Counted from the first letter of the stretch, positions 1-8,826 are shown. The stretch is DNA of 38,378 bases from an uncultured Bacteroidales bacterium (GCA_947165305.1 CAMUZW010000004.1:1-38378), one strand, 5' to 3'. A program made the numbers and translations. Notes: a model not told the origin generated them from the letters alone.

Positions 1-1
1 A

Positions 2-250
2 TCCACCGCCAAGGAGGAGAAAGTTCTCCAGGACCGCCGTGCCCAGTGCGCCGAGAAGATCGACGAGCGTACGATGAGCGCCTACGAGCGCATCCGTGGC
101 AGTGTCCACAACCACCTCGCCGTCGTCCGCGTATTCAACGGAAACGCCTGCGGCGGATGTTTCAATACCATCACCCCGCAGCGTCTCGTCGAGATCGCTT
201 CCCAGAAGAAGCTGGTCATCTGCGAGCATTGCGGCCGTATTTTAATTTAA
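2..250 (+). CDS. C4-type zinc-ribbon protein, 3' end (partial)
   Basis: The frame is open from base 2 to the TAA at 248-250 and gives the last 82 residues of a protein whose start is outside the window. It begins with a charged, probably helical stretch (STAKEEKVLQDRRAQCAEKI). It ends with two cysteine pairs, CGGC and CEHC, separated by about 25 residues, close to the C-terminus. A long coiled coil followed by a C-terminal four-cysteine zinc ribbon is the layout of the zf-RING_7 (CT398-like) family common in Bacteroidota. Those proteins are thought to bind nucleic acid, but their role is poorly defined. The next gene starts 9 nt downstream, so the two are probably co-transcribed. Confidence 0.8.
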   Translation, partial: STAKEEKVLQDRRAQCAEKIDERTMSAYERIRGSVHNHLAVVRVFNGNACGGCFNTITPQRLVEIASQKKLVICEHCGRILI

Positions 251-259
251 TTTCCGTTT

Positions 260-1755
260 ATGCCTGAAACCCGGAAAAAACCCAGGAAAGATCAGGCAGT
301 CAATCTGGAAACCATAGGGCTTGAGATGGGAAACAAACCGCCTCAGGCTCTTGAAGTTGAAGAGGCTGTCCTCGGTGCGATGCTGGTCGAACCCTCCACG
401 ATCGACGCTTCGATGGAGGAGCTCAGCGTATCGTGCTTCTACTCGCCGCAGTATCAGATGATCTTCGAGGCCATCCAGGCGCTCGTCAACGAACACTCCG
501 CCATCGACATGGTGACGGTCACCGCGAAACTGCGCGCCAAGGGGACCCTCGATGCGGTGGGCGGGCCCGTCGCCATCGCGGACCTCACCGGCAAGATCGG
601 TGCGGCCGCCAATATCGAGTACTACATCAAGGTGCTCAAGCAGAAGGCGATCCAGCGCGACCTCATCAAGGCTTCGACGGATATCCTCAAGATGGCCTAC
701 GACGAGTCGACCAACGTCGACGACCTCATCGACAGCGCCCAGACCAAGGTGTTCGACGCCGTCAAGAACAACGTCAAGAAGGATGTCCAGGATATCGGCA
801 GCATCATCAACGAAGCAATGTCCGAGATCCAGGAGATGCAGGGGAAGACCGGCCTGAGCGGCGTTCCGTCCGGCTTCCAGTCGATCGACCGGGTGACGAT
901 GGGGTGGCAGAAGTCCGACCTCATCATCCTGGCCGCCCGTCCTTCGGTCGGTAAGACCGCCTTCTCGCTGAATCTCGCCCGCAATGCCGCCGTCATGCAC
1001 AACATGCCGGTAGCCTTCTTCTCGCTGGAAATGTCCGCCATCCAGCTCGTCAAGCGACTCATGACTTCCGAGACGGGCCTTCCCGCCGACAAGATCAAGG
1101 GCGGCAAGAAACTCGAAGACTACGAATGGGTCCAGTTGGAGACGAGGCTCAAGAACCTCTCCAAGGCGCCGCTCTATATCGACGACACGCCCGGCATTCC
1201 GCTGATGGAGTTCCGCACGAAGGCCAAGCGGCTGGTGAAGCACAACGGCGTGCGCCTGATCATCGTCGACTACCTGCAGCTGATCCAGGGACCGCCGGAC
1301 CTGAGGGGCATGCGCGAGCAGGAGGTGGCCGCCATCTCCCGTACCCTCAAGGCGACGGCCAAGGAGCTGAACGTCCCGATCATCGCCCTTTCGCAGCTGT
1401 CACGACAGGCCGTACAGCGTCAGGGCGGCGGCGGCAAGCCGATCCTCAGCGACCTCCGCGAGTCGGGCAGTATGCCGATATGGTCATCTTCATCCACCGT
1501 CCCGACTACCAGGGCCTCAGCGAGAATCCTGAAGACAAGGACAAGACCGACATCATCATCGCCAAGCACCGCAACGGCGAGATCGGAGACATCCCGCTGA
1601 TCTTCAAGGCCGACCAGGTCAAGTTTATCGAACCCGACCAGGAACTCACCGCCCAGGCCAGCGCCATGCGCGTCGACAGCCGGATGAATGCGGACAGCGG
1701 GTCTGCCGGCATGGATTTCGGCGGGAATGAATTCTCCGGAAACGACGAATTCTAG
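260..1755 (+). CDS. dnaB: Replicative DNA helicase DnaB, frame broken near 1470
   Basis: DnaB is the hexameric helicase that unwinds DNA at the replication fork. The N-terminal DnaB domain lies at about residues 28-130. The RecA-like ATPase follows, with Walker A (RPSVGKTA) near residues 227-234 and Walker B (LIIVDYLQL) near 332-340. The first frame runs correctly to SDLRESGS and then turns into low-complexity nonsense, ending at 1600. From about base 1471 a second frame continues as YADMVIFIHRPDYQGL and runs to the TAG at 1753-1755. The family sequence here is GSIEQ(D/Y)ADMV, so IEQ plus one base is missing: a 10-nt deletion. Restoring it gives about 500 residues, the normal length. DnaB is essential, so an assembly or read error, or a minority allele, is more likely than a true null. 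The start at 260 gives the expected N-terminus. Confidence 0.9.
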
Positions 1756-1757
1756 CC

Positions 1758-2180
1758 ATGAAAGACGTACTGCATAGTGGAAAAGTGATCTCCGTGAATC
1801 CGGCCTATACCTCCGTGGAGATCCTGAATCATAACAGCTATTGCACGGACTGCCATGCCGTCATGTTGTGCGGGATGGGAAAGGTGAAGAAAAAGGTGAT
1901 CCAGGTGCAGACCGATCCCCGCATTTCCCTCGAAGAGGGCGAAATCGTGGATGTCATCCTCAAAGGACAGATGGGCCTCAAGGCCGTCTGGATCGGATAT
2001 GTCGCGCCGCTGGTCGTCCTTCTGGCCGTCCTGATGGTGCTGATTGCCGTAGACGCCGGCGAACTCGTCGCCGGGCTCGTCGCCGCCGGCACCGTCGCGC
2101 TTTACTACCTCGCGGTCTATCTGCTCAGGGACCGCCTGATTGATGAATATATATTTACGATCAAAAAGATAAAATCATGA
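1758..2180 (+). CDS. RseC/MucC-family membrane protein, first gene of the Rnf operon
   Basis: This is a 140-residue protein of the RseC/MucC family (SoxR-reducing-system RseC type), whose genes often stand at the head of Rnf operons in Bacteroidota. The N-terminal cytoplasmic part carries Cys29, Cys32 and Cys38 (CTDCHAVMLC), the cysteine cluster typical of the family. Two hydrophobic segments follow at about residues 80-98 and 102-122, split by a short turn. The gene begins 2 nt after the dnaB stop. Its TGA overlaps the rnfB ATG (ATGA), which indicates translational coupling. Its role in Rnf assembly or redox control is inferred from the family and its position. Confidence 0.85.
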   Translation: MKDVLHSGKVISVNPAYTSVEILNHNSYCTDCHAVMLCGMGKVKKKVIQVQTDPRISLEEGEIVDVILKGQMGLKAVWIGYVAPLVVLLAVLMVLIAVDAGELVAGLVAAGTVALYYLAVYLLRDRLIDEYIFTIKKIKS

Positions 2181-3073
2181 AAGTACTGATCCTGACGATC
2201 GCGATCATCACCGCGCTCGGACTCGTCCTTTCGATCGTCCTTTTCCTGGTGGCGAAAAAGTTCCGGGTGGAGGAAGATCCGAGAATCGACGAGGTCGAGA
2301 AGGTGATGCCCGGGGCGAATTGCGGCGGCTGCGGTTTTGCCGGCTGCCGGGCGTTTGCCGAATCTGCTGTCAAAGCGCCGGACCTCGACAGCCATTTCTG
2401 TCCGGTCGGCGGCAATGACGTGATGGCCAAGGTCGCCGCCATCCTCGGTTTCGAGGTCAAGGCCAAAGCCCCGATGGTGGCGGTGGTCCGCTGCAACGGC
2501 ACCTGCGCCAACCGTCCCAAAGTCAATGAGTATGACGGATTCGCCACCTGCAAGGTCAAGGCGACGCTCTACAGCGGCGACACGGCCTGCGCATACGGCT
2601 GCCTCGGCTGCGGCGACTGTGTGGCCGCCTGCCAGTTCGGTGCCCTCAGGATGAATCCCGAGACCGGGCTTCCCGAGGTTGACGAGACGAAGTGCACCGC
2701 CTGCGGCGCCTGCGTGAAAGCGTGTCCGAAGGCGATCATCGAACTCCGCAACAAAGGTCCCCGCGGGATGCGCGAATACGTCTCCTGCGTCAACAAAGAC
2801 AAGGGGCCGGCCGCGAAAAAGGCCTGCAGCGCCGCCTGCATCGGCTGCGGCATCTGCGTCAAGACCTGTACGCACGAAGCGATCGTCCTGGAAAACAACG
2901 TCGCCTACATCGACTACGGCAAGTGCAAGCTCTGCCGCGAATGTGAGGCGATGTGTCCGACGGGCGCGATCCATGGCATCAATTTCCCGAAGCCGCTCGA
3001 CAAGGAGGCCGTAAAGGCCCGGATTCAGGCGCGACAGCAGAAGGCTCGTGAAGAAAATAACAAGGAGGCATAA
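2177..3073 (+). CDS. rnfB: Rnf electron transport complex subunit B (polyferredoxin)
   Basis: RnfB accepts electrons from reduced ferredoxin and passes them into the membrane-bound Rnf complex, which couples ferredoxin oxidation and NAD+ reduction to ion pumping. The 298-residue product has an N-terminal membrane anchor (about residues 1-25). The Fe-S domain comes next (GANCGGCGFAGC with a later FCPVGG). Several ferredoxin-type cysteine clusters follow: CAYGCLGCGDC, CTACGACVKACP, a wider CSAACIGCGICVKTC group, and CKLCRECEAMCP. This is the long polyferredoxin form also seen in anaerobes. The start codon overlaps the stop of the RseC-like gene by 4 nt, and rnfC follows directly. Confidence 0.96.
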   Translation: MKVLILTIAIITALGLVLSIVLFLVAKKFRVEEDPRIDEVEKVMPGANCGGCGFAGCRAFAESAVKAPDLDSHFCPVGGNDVMAKVAAILGFEVKAKAPMVAVVRCNGTCANRPKVNEYDGFATCKVKATLYSGDTACAYGCLGCGDCVAACQFGALRMNPETGLPEVDETKCTACGACVKACPKAIIELRNKGPRGMREYVSCVNKDKGPAAKKACSAACIGCGICVKTCTHEAIVLENNVAYIDYGKCKLCRECEAMCPTGAIHGINFPKPLDKEAVKARIQARQQKAREENNKEA

Positions 3074-3074
3074 T

Positions 3075-4436
3075 ATGGCAAGAAGAACATTCTCCATCGG
3101 CGGGGTACATCCCCATGACAGCAAGATTTCCCGTGCCTGTGCGATCGAGGTCCTTCCCACGCCTCCCGTGGTGTACCTCTCCGTCGCCCAGCACATCGGC
3201 GCTCCGGCCGTCCCCGTGGTGAAGCCCGGCGACAAGGTCAAGGTCGGCCAGGTAATTGCCGAGCCGGGCGGATTCGTATCGGCATTCATCCACTCTTCCG
3301 TCTCGGGCACCGTCAAGTCGGTCGGCCCGCGCAAGGACCTCGCCGGCAACAGCCAGACTCATATCGAGATTGCGGTCGAGGGAGACGAATGGCTTGAAGG
3401 CATCGATACCTCGGATACCCTGATTACGGATATCCCCGAAGACAACAAGGCCATTCTCGACAAGATCCGCCTCGGCGGTATCGTGGGTCTCGGCGGTGCG
3501 ACTTTCCCGACGCACGTCAAGCTTTCGCCGCCCCCGGGGATGAAGTGCGAACGCCTGATCATCAACGGCTGCGAATGCGAGCCGTACCTGACTTCCGACT
3601 TCCGTACGCTGCTCGAAAAGGGTGAGCAGGTCGTCATCGGCGCCGCCATCCTCAAGCAGGTGCTCGGCGGCGTTCCCTGCACCATTGCCATCGAGGAGAA
3701 CAAGCCTGAGGCCATCGCCCATATCCGTGAGGTGATCGCTTCCCTGGAGAAGGTCTCCCCCAAATTTGCCGGGATCGAGGTGCTTTCGCTCAAGAAGCGC
3801 TATCCGCAAGGCGGTGAGAAGCAGCTCATCGATGCCGTGATGCACCGTCAGGTGGCCAGCGGCGCCCTCCCGATCAGCGTCGGTGCGGTCGTCCAGAACG
3901 TCGCCACCGCGCTGGCGGTCTATGACGCCGTCCAGAAAGGGAAACCGATCATCGACAACAGCGTGACCGTGACAGGGGAGTGCTTCCCGCACCAGGCCAA
4001 TCTGCTCGTCCGGGTCGGTACGCCGCTCCGGTATATCCTGGATTATCTGGGCGGAATTCCGGAGGAGGCTGCGAAAGTGATCAGCGGCGGCCCGATGATG
4101 GGACGTGCCGTGGCGAATCTCGATGCGGCGACCCTCAAGGGAACCGGTGCGCTCCTGCTGCTGACTGAGGCGCAGACACGCCGCCGTCCCGAGACAAACT
4201 GTATCCGTTGCGGCAAGTGCGCGGACGCCTGCCCGATGGGCCTCGAGCCGTTCCTGCTCCAGAAACTCTCCCGTCTGGGTGACGTGGAGGCCCTGGAGGA
4301 GAATGCGGCCCAGGATTGCATCGAGTGCGGCTGCTGTCTGTACAGCTGTCCCGCCGGCATCCCGCTCCTCGATATCATCCGCCTTGGCAAGGGCGCGGCT
4401 CTCTCCGCGATCCGGGCGAGGAATGTGAAAAAATAG
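3075..4436 (+). CDS. rnfC: Rnf electron transport complex subunit C
   Basis: RnfC is the peripheral flavin- and NADH-binding subunit that delivers electrons to NAD+. I chose the ATG at 3075, which gives 453 residues. It lies one base after the rnfB TAA, has AAGGAGG at 3062-3068, and gives MARRTFSIGGVHPHDSK, the usual RnfC N-terminus. The upstream in-frame ATG at 3048 would sit inside rnfB. The glycine-rich nucleotide-binding region is around GGIVGLGGATFPTHVK, followed by NGCECEPYL. Two 4Fe-4S motifs lie near the C-terminus: CIRCGKCADACP from residue 376 and CIECGCCLYSCP from residue 415. The C-terminus is short, without the long Ala/Lys-rich tail found in gammaproteobacterial RnfC. Confidence 0.96.
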   Translation: MARRTFSIGGVHPHDSKISRACAIEVLPTPPVVYLSVAQHIGAPAVPVVKPGDKVKVGQVIAEPGGFVSAFIHSSVSGTVKSVGPRKDLAGNSQTHIEIAVEGDEWLEGIDTSDTLITDIPEDNKAILDKIRLGGIVGLGGATFPTHVKLSPPPGMKCERLIINGCECEPYLTSDFRTLLEKGEQVVIGAAILKQVLGGVPCTIAIEENKPEAIAHIREVIASLEKVSPKFAGIEVLSLKKRYPQGGEKQLIDAVMHRQVASGALPISVGAVVQNVATALAVYDAVQKGKPIIDNSVTVTGECFPHQANLLVRVGTPLRYILDYLGGIPEEAAKVISGGPMMGRAVANLDAATLKGTGALLLLTEAQTRRRPETNCIRCGKCADACPMGLEPFLLQKLSRLGDVEALEENAAQDCIECGCCLYSCPAGIPLLDIIRLGKGAALSAIRARNVKK

Positions 4437-4450
4437 AAAATAAATACGCT

Positions 4451-5401
4451 ATGGATAAATTAATCGTATCACCTTCCCCTCACCTCCATGCCAAGGACTC
4501 GACCCGGTCCCTGATGCTCGACGTGGTGATCGCCCTGATCCCCGCCGTCATCTGCTCAGTCGTCTTCTATGGCTGGCGCGAACTGCTGCTGCTCGCGGTG
4601 AGTGTCGCGACATGCGTCCTCCTCGAGTGGGCGGTCACCCGGTTCCTGCTGAAGAAACCTTCGACCATCGGTGACCTTTCGGCCGTCATCACCGGTATCC
4701 TGCTGGCGCTGAACGTGCCTTACACGCTGCCCTGGTGGATTCTCGTCATCGGCGCCGTCGTCGCCATCGGTGTCGCGAAGCTCACCTTCGGCGGTATCGG
4801 CCAGAACGTCTTCAACCCGGCCATCGTCGGCCGCGTGTTCCTGCTGGTGAGCTACCCTTCGCAGATGACCCACTGGGAGAAACCCCAGGGGCTCTTCGGC
4901 GTTGACGCCATCACCGGCGCCACGCCGCTGAGTGCCGTCAAGGAAGGTTCGCTGGGCGATATCAGCTATGCCGACATGCTGTTTGCCAACATCGGCGGAA
5001 GCGCCGGCGAGGTCTGCGCCATCGCGCTGCTTGTCGGATTCATCTACCTGCTCTGCCGCAGGGTCATCAAGCCCTGGATCACGCTCAGCATCTTCGCGAC
5101 CGTCGCGCTGACCTCCCTCATCTTCTGGGGCATCAATCCGGAGCGTTTCACCGATCCGCTCTTCAACCTGCTGACCGGCGGTCTGATCCTCGGCGCCTGC
5201 TTCATGGCGACCGACTACGTGACCTCTCCGATGAGTGTCTGGGGCGGTGTGATCTTTGGTATCGGCATCGGCTTCCTGACGATGATGATCCGCTACTTCG
5301 GGTCTTATCCGGAGGGCGTCAGTTTTGCCATCTTGATCATGAATTCGGTTGTACCGCTGCTCAACCGTGCGTTCAAGCAGCGTAAATTCGGGAGGAAATA
5401 G
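4451..5401 (+). CDS. rnfD: Rnf electron transport complex subunit D
   Basis: RnfD is an integral membrane subunit with covalently bound FMN, related to NqrB. From the ATG at 4451 the product has 316 residues and about eight to nine hydrophobic segments. The start MDKLIVSPSPHLHAKDST is typical for the family. An in-frame ATG farther upstream would overlap rnfC and is rejected. The flavinylation motif TGAT in DAITGATPLS places the FMN-bearing threonine at Thr158. FGGIGQNVFNPAIVGR is another family landmark. The gene lies 14 nt after rnfC and 2 nt before rnfG. Confidence 0.96.
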   Translation: MDKLIVSPSPHLHAKDSTRSLMLDVVIALIPAVICSVVFYGWRELLLLAVSVATCVLLEWAVTRFLLKKPSTIGDLSAVITGILLALNVPYTLPWWILVIGAVVAIGVAKLTFGGIGQNVFNPAIVGRVFLLVSYPSQMTHWEKPQGLFGVDAITGATPLSAVKEGSLGDISYADMLFANIGGSAGEVCAIALLVGFIYLLCRRVIKPWITLSIFATVALTSLIFWGINPERFTDPLFNLLTGGLILGACFMATDYVTSPMSVWGGVIFGIGIGFLTMMIRYFGSYPEGVSFAILIMNSVVPLLNRAFKQRKFGRK

Positions 5402-5403
5402 CC

Positions 5404-6054
5404 ATGGCCGTCAAATCCAATCTGCTGAACATGTCGCTGATGCTGACGCTGACCTGCCTTGTCTGTTCGGGCATTCTCGGCGGGGCCTATGTCATCACCA
5501 AAGAGCCTATCGAGGCGGCCAAGGCCGCCAAGATCAACAAGGCGAATGCGGCCGTACTGCCCGCTTTCGAAACTTCCGAACGCGGTGAGACCGTCCTGAA
5601 GGATGAAGCCGGCGTCGAAACGCCGTATGTCTATTACAAGGCCGTCAACGGAGAAGAACTCGTCGGTTATGCGATCGAGAGCAATGTCTCCGGGTTCGGC
5701 GGCAACCTCAAGATCCTCGTCGGCATTACGGCTGACGGACTGATCTATGATACTGACGTGCTGGATAACAACGAGACCCCCGGCCTCGGTGCCAAGTGCG
5801 CGGAGTCCGGGTCCCTCTTCCGCACCCAGTGGCAGAAACTCGATCCCCGCGAGCGGATTCTCACGCTCAAGAAGGACGGCGGTGACATCGACGCGATTAC
5901 CGCTTCGACCATCACGTCCCGGGCCTACACCCAGGCCGTCTACAATGCCGTGCAGGTCTTTGACGCCCTGACGGGCGGCGAGGCCGATGCCGCCACCGGC
6001 GCGTCGGTCCCCGCCGAAAACAATAACAAGGAGGAGTCAAGCGATGAACAGTAA
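5404..6054 (+). CDS. rnfG: Rnf electron transport complex subunit G
   Basis: RnfG is an exported, membrane-anchored FMN_bind protein that carries a covalent FMN and relays electrons within Rnf. The 216-residue product has one N-terminal transmembrane helix (about residues 10-32). The FMN_bind domain follows, with the landmark NNETPGLGAK. The flavinylation site reads DAITASTITSRA, so the motif is TAST instead of the usual SGAT/TGAT, with the acceptor Thr169 kept. This looks like a lineage variant and not a loss. The C-terminus after residue 198 is an Ala/Glu/Asn-rich tail. The last 11 nt overlap rnfE. Confidence 0.95.
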   Translation: MAVKSNLLNMSLMLTLTCLVCSGILGGAYVITKEPIEAAKAAKINKANAAVLPAFETSERGETVLKDEAGVETPYVYYKAVNGEELVGYAIESNVSGFGGNLKILVGITADGLIYDTDVLDNNETPGLGAKCAESGSLFRTQWQKLDPRERILTLKKDGGDIDAITASTITSRAYTQAVYNAVQVFDALTGGEADAATGASVPAENNNKEESSDEQ

Positions 6055-6628
6055 ACTCAAACTCATCACCGACGGATTCATCAAGAACAATCCGACCTTC
6101 GTGCTGCTGCTCGGCATGTGCCCGACGCTGGCTACCACGACATCCGCCGTCAACGGCCTCAGCATGGGCCTTGCCACACTCTTCGTGCTGGTGCTGTCGA
6201 ACATTGTGATCTCGGCTATCGCCCCGTTAACCCCGGACAAGGTGCATATCCCTGTCTATATCGTGGTGATCGCCTCCTTTGTGACGCTGCTGCAGTTCAT
6301 CATGCGCGCCTATACTCCTGCGATGTATGAGACCCTGGGTCTGTTTATTCCGCTGATCGTCGTCAACTGCATCGTGCTCGGCCGGGCCGAAGCCTTTGCC
6401 AGCAAGAACGGCGTCTGGGCCTCCTGCCTCGACGGAATCGGCGTCGGCCTCGGATTCACGCTCTCGCTGACCATCCTCGGCGCGGTCCGTGAAATCCTGG
6501 GCAGCGGCTCCGTCTTCGGCTGGAAGTTCATTACCGGTGACGGCATGCTGGCCTTTGTGATGGCACCCGGCGCCTTCCTGTGCCTCGGGTACCTGATGGT
6601 CCTTTTCAACAAACTCGTCAAAAAGTAG
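6044..6628 (+). CDS. rnfE: Rnf electron transport complex subunit E
   Basis: RnfE is a six-helix membrane subunit of the Rnf-Nqr family. Together with RnfA it forms the core thought to hold a membrane Fe-S centre. I chose the ATG at 6044, which gives 194 residues and the usual start MNSKLKLITDGFIKNNPTFV. AAGGAGG lies at 6028-6034. The start is inside the last 11 nt of rnfG, so the two are translationally coupled. Family landmarks include LLLGMCPTLA near residue 21, with its conserved cysteine, and FIPLIVVNCIVLGRAEAFAS near residue 98. The protein is the normal length. Confidence 0.96.
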   Translation: MNSKLKLITDGFIKNNPTFVLLLGMCPTLATTTSAVNGLSMGLATLFVLVLSNIVISAIAPLTPDKVHIPVYIVVIASFVTLLQFIMRAYTPAMYETLGLFIPLIVVNCIVLGRAEAFASKNGVWASCLDGIGVGLGFTLSLTILGAVREILGSGSVFGWKFITGDGMLAFVMAPGAFLCLGYLMVLFNKLVKK

Positions 6629-6634
6629 GCAGCC

Positions 6635-7237
6635 ATGGAATACTTCCTGATCATTATCTCCGCGATATTCGTCAATAATATCGTCCTGGCGCAGTTCCTC
6701 GGAATCTGCCCCTTCCTCGGCGTCTCTTCGAAGCTCTCCACCGCGACCGGCATGTCCGGCGCCGTCTGCTTCGTCATCACGCTGGCCACGCTGGTGACCT
6801 ACCTCCTGAACAAGTATCTGCTGATCCCGTTCGAGCTGGAATTCCTCCAGACCATCGCCTTCATCCTCGTCATCGCCGCCCTCGTGCAGATGGTCGAGAT
6901 CGTCCTGAAGAAGATCAGCCCTTCGCTGTATGCGGCGCTCGGCATCTTCCTTCCGCTCATCACCACCAACTGCGCCGTGCTCGGTGTCGCCCTCAATGTC
7001 GTGACCAAGCAGTTTACCTTCGGTGAGGCCGCCCACTGGCTCAACCTCGGCGAATCGATGGTGTATGCGTTCGCCACTTCGCTGGGTTACGGCCTTGCGA
7101 TGGTGATCTTCGCCGGTCTCCGCGAGCATCTTGCGCTCAACGATGTGCCCAAGGCGTTCAAGGGCGTCCCGATCGCGCTGATTACCGTCGGCATCCTGGC
7201 CATGGCCTTCATGGGATTCAGCGGAATGGTAAAATAG
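6635..7237 (+). CDS. rnfA: Rnf electron transport complex subunit A
   Basis: RnfA is the second six-helix Rnf-Nqr family subunit and the partner of RnfE. The 200-residue product has the family features [18 protein letters not shown] near residue 14 and [16 protein letters not shown] near residue 108, each with a conserved cysteine. It has opposite predicted topology to RnfE, as expected for this pair. The gene starts 6 nt after rnfE and ends the Rnf set. All six core subunits B, C, D, G, E and A are present, so the complex should be functional. No terminator is seen between this gene and the next one 9 nt downstream. Confidence 0.96.
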   Translation: MEYFLIIISAIFVNNIVLAQFLGICPFLGVSSKLSTATGMSGAVCFVITLATLVTYLLNKYLLIPFELEFLQTIAFILVIAALVQMVEIVLKKISPSLYAALGIFLPLITTNCAVLGVALNVVTKQFTFGEAAHWLNLGESMVYAFATSLGYGLAMVIFAGLREHLALNDVPKAFKGVPIALITVGILAMAFMGFSGMVK

Positions 7238-7246
7238 TTTTACGGA

Positions 7247-7792
7247 ATGAAAAGGTTTTTTGCGATTCTTGCCGGACTGATTGTCCTGGGAGCCGCCGCT
7301 TCCGCCCAGCCCCGCGCCATCGGCGCCCGGCTCGGCTGGGGGTATGAACTCAGTTTCCAGTACGGTTTCGGTGAATATCAGTTCCTCCAGGTCGACCTGG
7401 GTGCAACGGTAGACAGGTATCTGCTTCCCGACGGCGCGCGCCTGACGGGGACGTATAACTTCATCTTCTCCGAGCCCCGGTGGACGTCCCGCGGAGAATG
7501 GGCCTGGTTCGCCGGCGTCGGCGCTACGGTGGGCGTCATTCACCGTCCGGAGTGGGTCTACAGTGATTCTGAGCAGCAGTTTGTCAAGACGGCGGAGTAC
7601 AACTATTTCGTGACCGGCGTCGTACCGCAGTTCGGCCTCGAGTATACGTTCTGGTTCCCGCTGCAGCTTTCGCTGGATATCCGTCCCACCATCGGCGTCG
7701 CCCTCGGCAAAGGCCGTGAAATGGGGCCCTTCTATATGGATGGCATAACTTTTGGATTTATACCGACGCTTTCTGTACGATATAGATTCTAA
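7247..7792 (+). CDS. Small exported protein, probable outer-membrane beta-barrel, unknown function
   Basis: The product has 181 residues with a clear signal peptide (MKRFFAILAGLIVLGAAASA, cut before QPR). The rest alternates aromatic and polar residues (GWGYELSFQYGFGEYQFLQV). It ends in RYRF, with the C-terminal phenylalanine typical of outer-membrane beta-barrels. The size suits an eight-stranded barrel. I do not recognise a named family. It starts 9 nt after rnfA with no terminator between them, so it is probably transcribed with the Rnf operon. Functional involvement with Rnf is not shown. Confidence 0.75.
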   Translation: MKRFFAILAGLIVLGAAASAQPRAIGARLGWGYELSFQYGFGEYQFLQVDLGATVDRYLLPDGARLTGTYNFIFSEPRWTSRGEWAWFAGVGATVGVIHRPEWVYSDSEQQFVKTAEYNYFVTGVVPQFGLEYTFWFPLQLSLDIRPTIGVALGKGREMGPFYMDGITFGFIPTLSVRYRF

Positions 7793-7797
7793 GCTGT

Positions 7798-8793
7798 ATG
7801 AAAAGATTCATCCTCGCCCTTGCGGCACTTTCTTTTGCGCTGACCGCGGCTTCGGCCCAGGAAATCCGTTATAATTACAGGACAGGCGGCATCACCCGCG
7901 TTTCCACCGAGTACGAATTCGTCAAGAACGGCGACGCCGACCAGCATCCTGCCTGGGTGCGGCTCGAATATGTCCGTTTCAAGGACGGCAGCGTCTCGTA
8001 TGTCCTTTACATGAATTTCGAAGAGAAGACGGCCGTCAACATCCCGAAAGGGGTGCGGATGGCTGCGACGCTCTCCGACGGCAAGCTGGTCCGCGCCGAC
8101 CAGATGTACAGCCAGAAAGGCAACAAACGGGCGTTCACCTCGGGCAAGGGACGGGTTTACTGGAACCGTACGCAGTACATGTTCGACGAGTCGGACATGA
8201 AGCGGATGGTAAGCGGCATCCGGGACCTCGATGTCATCACCGGATGGAATCCGGACGATTACCTCCAGATCAAGTACAGCGACAACCAGCTCGGCAAAGT
8301 GCTCGCGGCGCATTATGCCGCTATCGGGAAGGCCCTTTCATCGTCCGTGCAGATCTCTGCCGACGGCATCCTGGATTATGCCAACAATGCGACCTCCATT
8401 ACCGTCAAGGCCAAGCCCAACGTCGCGGCCGGCGCGCAGTACAAGTACAATGTCGCCGTTACGTATCTTTATTATAAAGGCACCAACACCGAGGATGTCG
8501 ACCTCGAATTCCAGCTCGGCACGACGAAGGATATCCGCATCCACTATGCGACCCCGGTCGTCATCGAGCTCTCCGACGGCGAGAAGCTCGTCCTTTCGCA
8601 GTCCAGGGAAGACGTGAGCCGCGTGATGGTCTATCCGACCCTCGCCCAGATGCGCCGGATGATCGCGAAGGGCGTCAGAAGCGTGACCTATACTTGCGAG
8701 GATACGCCGGTGACCGATACCTTTGCCGGCACGGCCTTCTCCGAGGCCGTTTCCAAAGGCTACCAGACGGTGATGTCCGTAGCGGAAAGATAG
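7798..8793 (+). CDS. Exported protein with an apparent internal duplication, unknown function
   Basis: The product has 331 residues with a signal peptide (MKRFILALAALSFALTAASA, cut before QEI). No lipobox is present, so it is probably periplasmic or secreted. The mature part seems to contain two related halves. The first includes VNIPKGVRMAATLSDGKLV, then MFDESDMKRMVSGIRDLDV, then GKVLAAHYAAIG. The second includes ATPVVIELSDGEKLVL, then VYPTLAQMRRMIAKGVRSV, then AFSEAVSKGYQTV. The similarity is in pattern (a strand pair around SDG-KLV, then a helix with MKRM/MRRMI) and is judged by eye. No family is recognised. It begins 5 nt after the previous gene and is followed directly by a terminator. 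Confidence 0.75.
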   Translation: MKRFILALAALSFALTAASAQEIRYNYRTGGITRVSTEYEFVKNGDADQHPAWVRLEYVRFKDGSVSYVLYMNFEEKTAVNIPKGVRMAATLSDGKLVRADQMYSQKGNKRAFTSGKGRVYWNRTQYMFDESDMKRMVSGIRDLDVITGWNPDDYLQIKYSDNQLGKVLAAHYAAIGKALSSSVQISADGILDYANNATSITVKAKPNVAAGAQYKYNVAVTYLYYKGTNTEDVDLEFQLGTTKDIRIHYATPVVIELSDGEKLVLSQSREDVSRVMVYPTLAQMRRMIAKGVRSVTYTCEDTPVTDTFAGTAFSEAVSKGYQTVMSVAER

Positions 8794-8795
8794 TC

Positions 8796-8826
8796 ATTCC
8801 GGGCCATATGCCCGGAATTTATTATT
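8796..8826 (+). terminator. Palindromic terminator ending the Rnf transcription unit
   Basis: A 9-bp stem (ATTCCGGGC / GCCCGGAAT) with a CATAT loop starts 3 nt after the stop codon and is followed by a T-rich run (TTTATTATTTT). It ends the dnaB/Rnf/exported-protein unit. The flanking GTCATTCC start is shared with two other palindromes, at 24584 and 25969. The T-rich run overlaps the -33 element of the next promoter. Confidence 0.8.

Noticed and set aside
1455..1490. Programmed ribosomal frameshift in dnaB
   Set aside because: No slippery heptamer is present, and three conserved residues are missing, which a shift cannot restore. A 10-nt deletion explains it better.
3048..3074. Longer start for RnfC at 3048
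   Set aside because: It would lie inside rnfB and add residues not typical of RnfC; the ATG at 3075 has a good AAGGAGG.
5881..5910. Loss of the flavinylation site in RnfG
   Set aside because: The motif reads TAST instead of SGAT/TGAT, but the acceptor threonine and flanking residues are kept, so it is probably a lineage variant.
6227..7543. 438-residue open frame on the - strand across rnfE and rnfA
   Set aside because: It is antisense to strongly recognised Rnf genes, has low-complexity charged composition and no family features. It is a shadow caused by high G+C at third codon positions.
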